Below are positions 41,541-42,153 of a stretch of 42,153 bases of DNA, in pieces. How positions within the stretch are numbered: position 1 is the first letter of the stretch; each line of letters starts with the position of its first letter. The stretch is taken from contig JAUIEV010000006.1 of the NCBI GenBank assembly GCA_030429605.1, positions 1 to 42,153 of the forward strand. Reading direction: 5' to 3'. Position numbers and translations under genes: made by a program. Under the pieces are notes generated by a model. That model saw only the letters and a list, made by a program, of their open reading frames with translations, searched no databases and was not told where the DNA came from. The DNA is from Chlamydiia bacterium. Lineage in GTDB: Bacteria; Chlamydiota; Chlamydiia; Chlamydiales; Simkaniaceae.

Positions 41541-42029
41541 TTACTTTCTCCGTTTTCTTAAATTATAGGTTGCAGTACCGAGTTCATCTGAGAGGACGTT
41601 CTCTTTTTGCTGTTCTTCAGCTCGAGCCTCTTTTTTCCATTCAATCTTATGCTCCTTCAGCTTTTCAACGTCCTGTTGCTTTTGTAGCATATCTTTCCGG
41701 GCATCCTCAACAGCCTTTTCCGCATGTTCAACTCGTTTCACTTGTTCTTTAACAGCGCGCTCTTTTTTTTCAAGTTCAACATCGACAGTTTCGAGGTACT
41801 TCTTCGCAATTTCAATTTTTACTGCCCCGGCACCGGCATCCATGTCTTCTCTTAATTGCTCAAGCTTTTCAAGTCTGTGTTTTTTTGTTATATTACGCTC
41901 TTCTTCAAGCGTCTTGAGCTTTTTTTGCTCTTGAGCGAGCTCTTCTTTCTTTTGCTTTAGTAGCCTCTCAGCTTCTTCGAGGCGACGTTTTTTGATGAGC
42001 TGAAGTTGTTCAAGCGGGTATTTCGCCAT
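41541..42029 (-). CDS. sctO: Type III secretion stalk protein SctO/CdsO
   Basis: Coiled-coil stalk (YscO/FliJ type) that sits in the centre of the SctN ATPase ring and links it to the export gate. The 162 residues open with MAKYPLEQLQLIKKRRLEEAERLLKQ, close to the start of Chlamydia CT670 (MVRYPLEPVLSIKKDR as I recall it), and form one long helical hairpin rich in Glu, Lys and Gln with a turn near DMDAGAGAVK. It ends in LRKRRK. Length and charge are as in the family. It starts six bases after the sctN stop and ends two bases before sctP. Confidence 0.9.
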   Translation of the reverse strand: MAKYPLEQLQLIKKRRLEEAERLLKQKKEELAQEQKKLKTLEEERNITKKHRLEKLEQLREDMDAGAGAVKIEIAKKYLETVDVELEKKERAVKEQVKRVEHAEKAVEDARKDMLQKQQDVEKLKEHKIEWKKEARAEEQQKENVLSDELGTATYNLRKRRK

Positions 42030-42035
42030 TGGCTT

Positions 42036-42153
42036 TTACCTAAAGAGAATCTTTAGTTGTTCGACGGTTTCTTCAAATGTGCATTTTTCATCGATTTTTT
42101 GTTTCAAAAATCGGTTCACTTTATCGATATATTTTATGGCGAAATCTGCATTT
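42036..42153 (-). CDS. sctN: Type III secretion ATPase SctN/CdsN, C-terminal end only
   Basis: Only the last 38 codons or so are in the window; the gene runs in from the right edge. The frame ends with ADFAIKYIDKVNRFLKQK, then a Glu- and Thr-containing piece and LKILFR before TAA at 42036-42038. This fits the C-terminal helix of the FliI/YscN ATPase family (xAI.....v..FL.Q...e...f.et...L..LF). The place directly before sctO is the usual one. It is the F1-like hexameric ATPase that unfolds T3SS cargo and releases chaperones. Too little is visible to check catalytic motifs. Confidence 0.8.
   Translation of the reverse strand, partial: NADFAIKYIDKVNRFLKQKIDEKCTFEETVEQLKILFR

Overview
The window comes from a member of the order Chlamydiales, probably an environmental or Simkania-like lineage rather than Chlamydia itself. 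The sequence shows: (i) a dnaJ, rpsU, tsaB, lon, rnz, ABC-F, xerC block and a glyA-clpP-dapF block, both in orders I know from Chlamydia; (ii) a type III secretion (T3SS) operon in the chlamydial order sctN-sctO-sctP-sctQ-Ser/Thr kinase-sctC; (iii) a serine hydroxymethyltransferase with the chlamydia-type length. The genus is an inference. I saw no mobile element, CRISPR array or tRNA gene. Coding density is high, and only one stretch without a gene exceeds 300 bases.

Layout. 1-830: 3' part of a helical-repeat gene with a polyserine linker. 893-4843 (minus): three-gene export operon (TolC-like, EmrA-like, EmrB-like). 4961-6801: an exported acetolactate-decarboxylase-like protein, then, divergently, two overlapping genes of unknown function. 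6860-9094 (minus): tsaB, rpsU and dnaJ, with a widely split CIRCE-like operator ahead of dnaJ. 9275-14248 (plus): overlapping lon, heptose-1-phosphate adenylyltransferase, rhomboid protease and rnz, ending in a good terminator. 14286-17062 (minus): an unknown gene, a SPOUT methyltransferase and an ABC-F ATPase. 17111-19544: xerC, RNase P RNA on the opposite strand overlapping the xerC tail, a zinc-ribbon coiled-coil protein, and a divergent spacer. 19544-30014 (plus): glyA, clpP, dapF, ald, a large SWIM-SNF2 ATPase, a GT4 glycosyltransferase and der. 30033-42153 (minus): the T3SS operon with accessory genes.

How the T3SS genes work together. SctN (C-terminal end only), SctO, SctP and SctQ form the cytoplasmic ATPase, stalk, length-control and sorting-platform parts. 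A kinase fused to a degenerate PP2C-like domain follows, then a 1631-codon secretin carrying twelve tandem periplasmic modules of about 80 residues. The operon ends with a TPR lipoprotein overlapping the secretin gene and a signal-peptide-bearing, cysteine-free YidD-like protein.

The most interesting observations are the giant secretin with its module array, the split CIRCE, an internal ribosome-binding site and start in sctQ, tandem paralogous SctP-type genes, the exported YidD-like protein, and an acetolactate-decarboxylase homologue that has lost two zinc histidines. Everything was read by eye; no alignment, structure prediction or database search was run.
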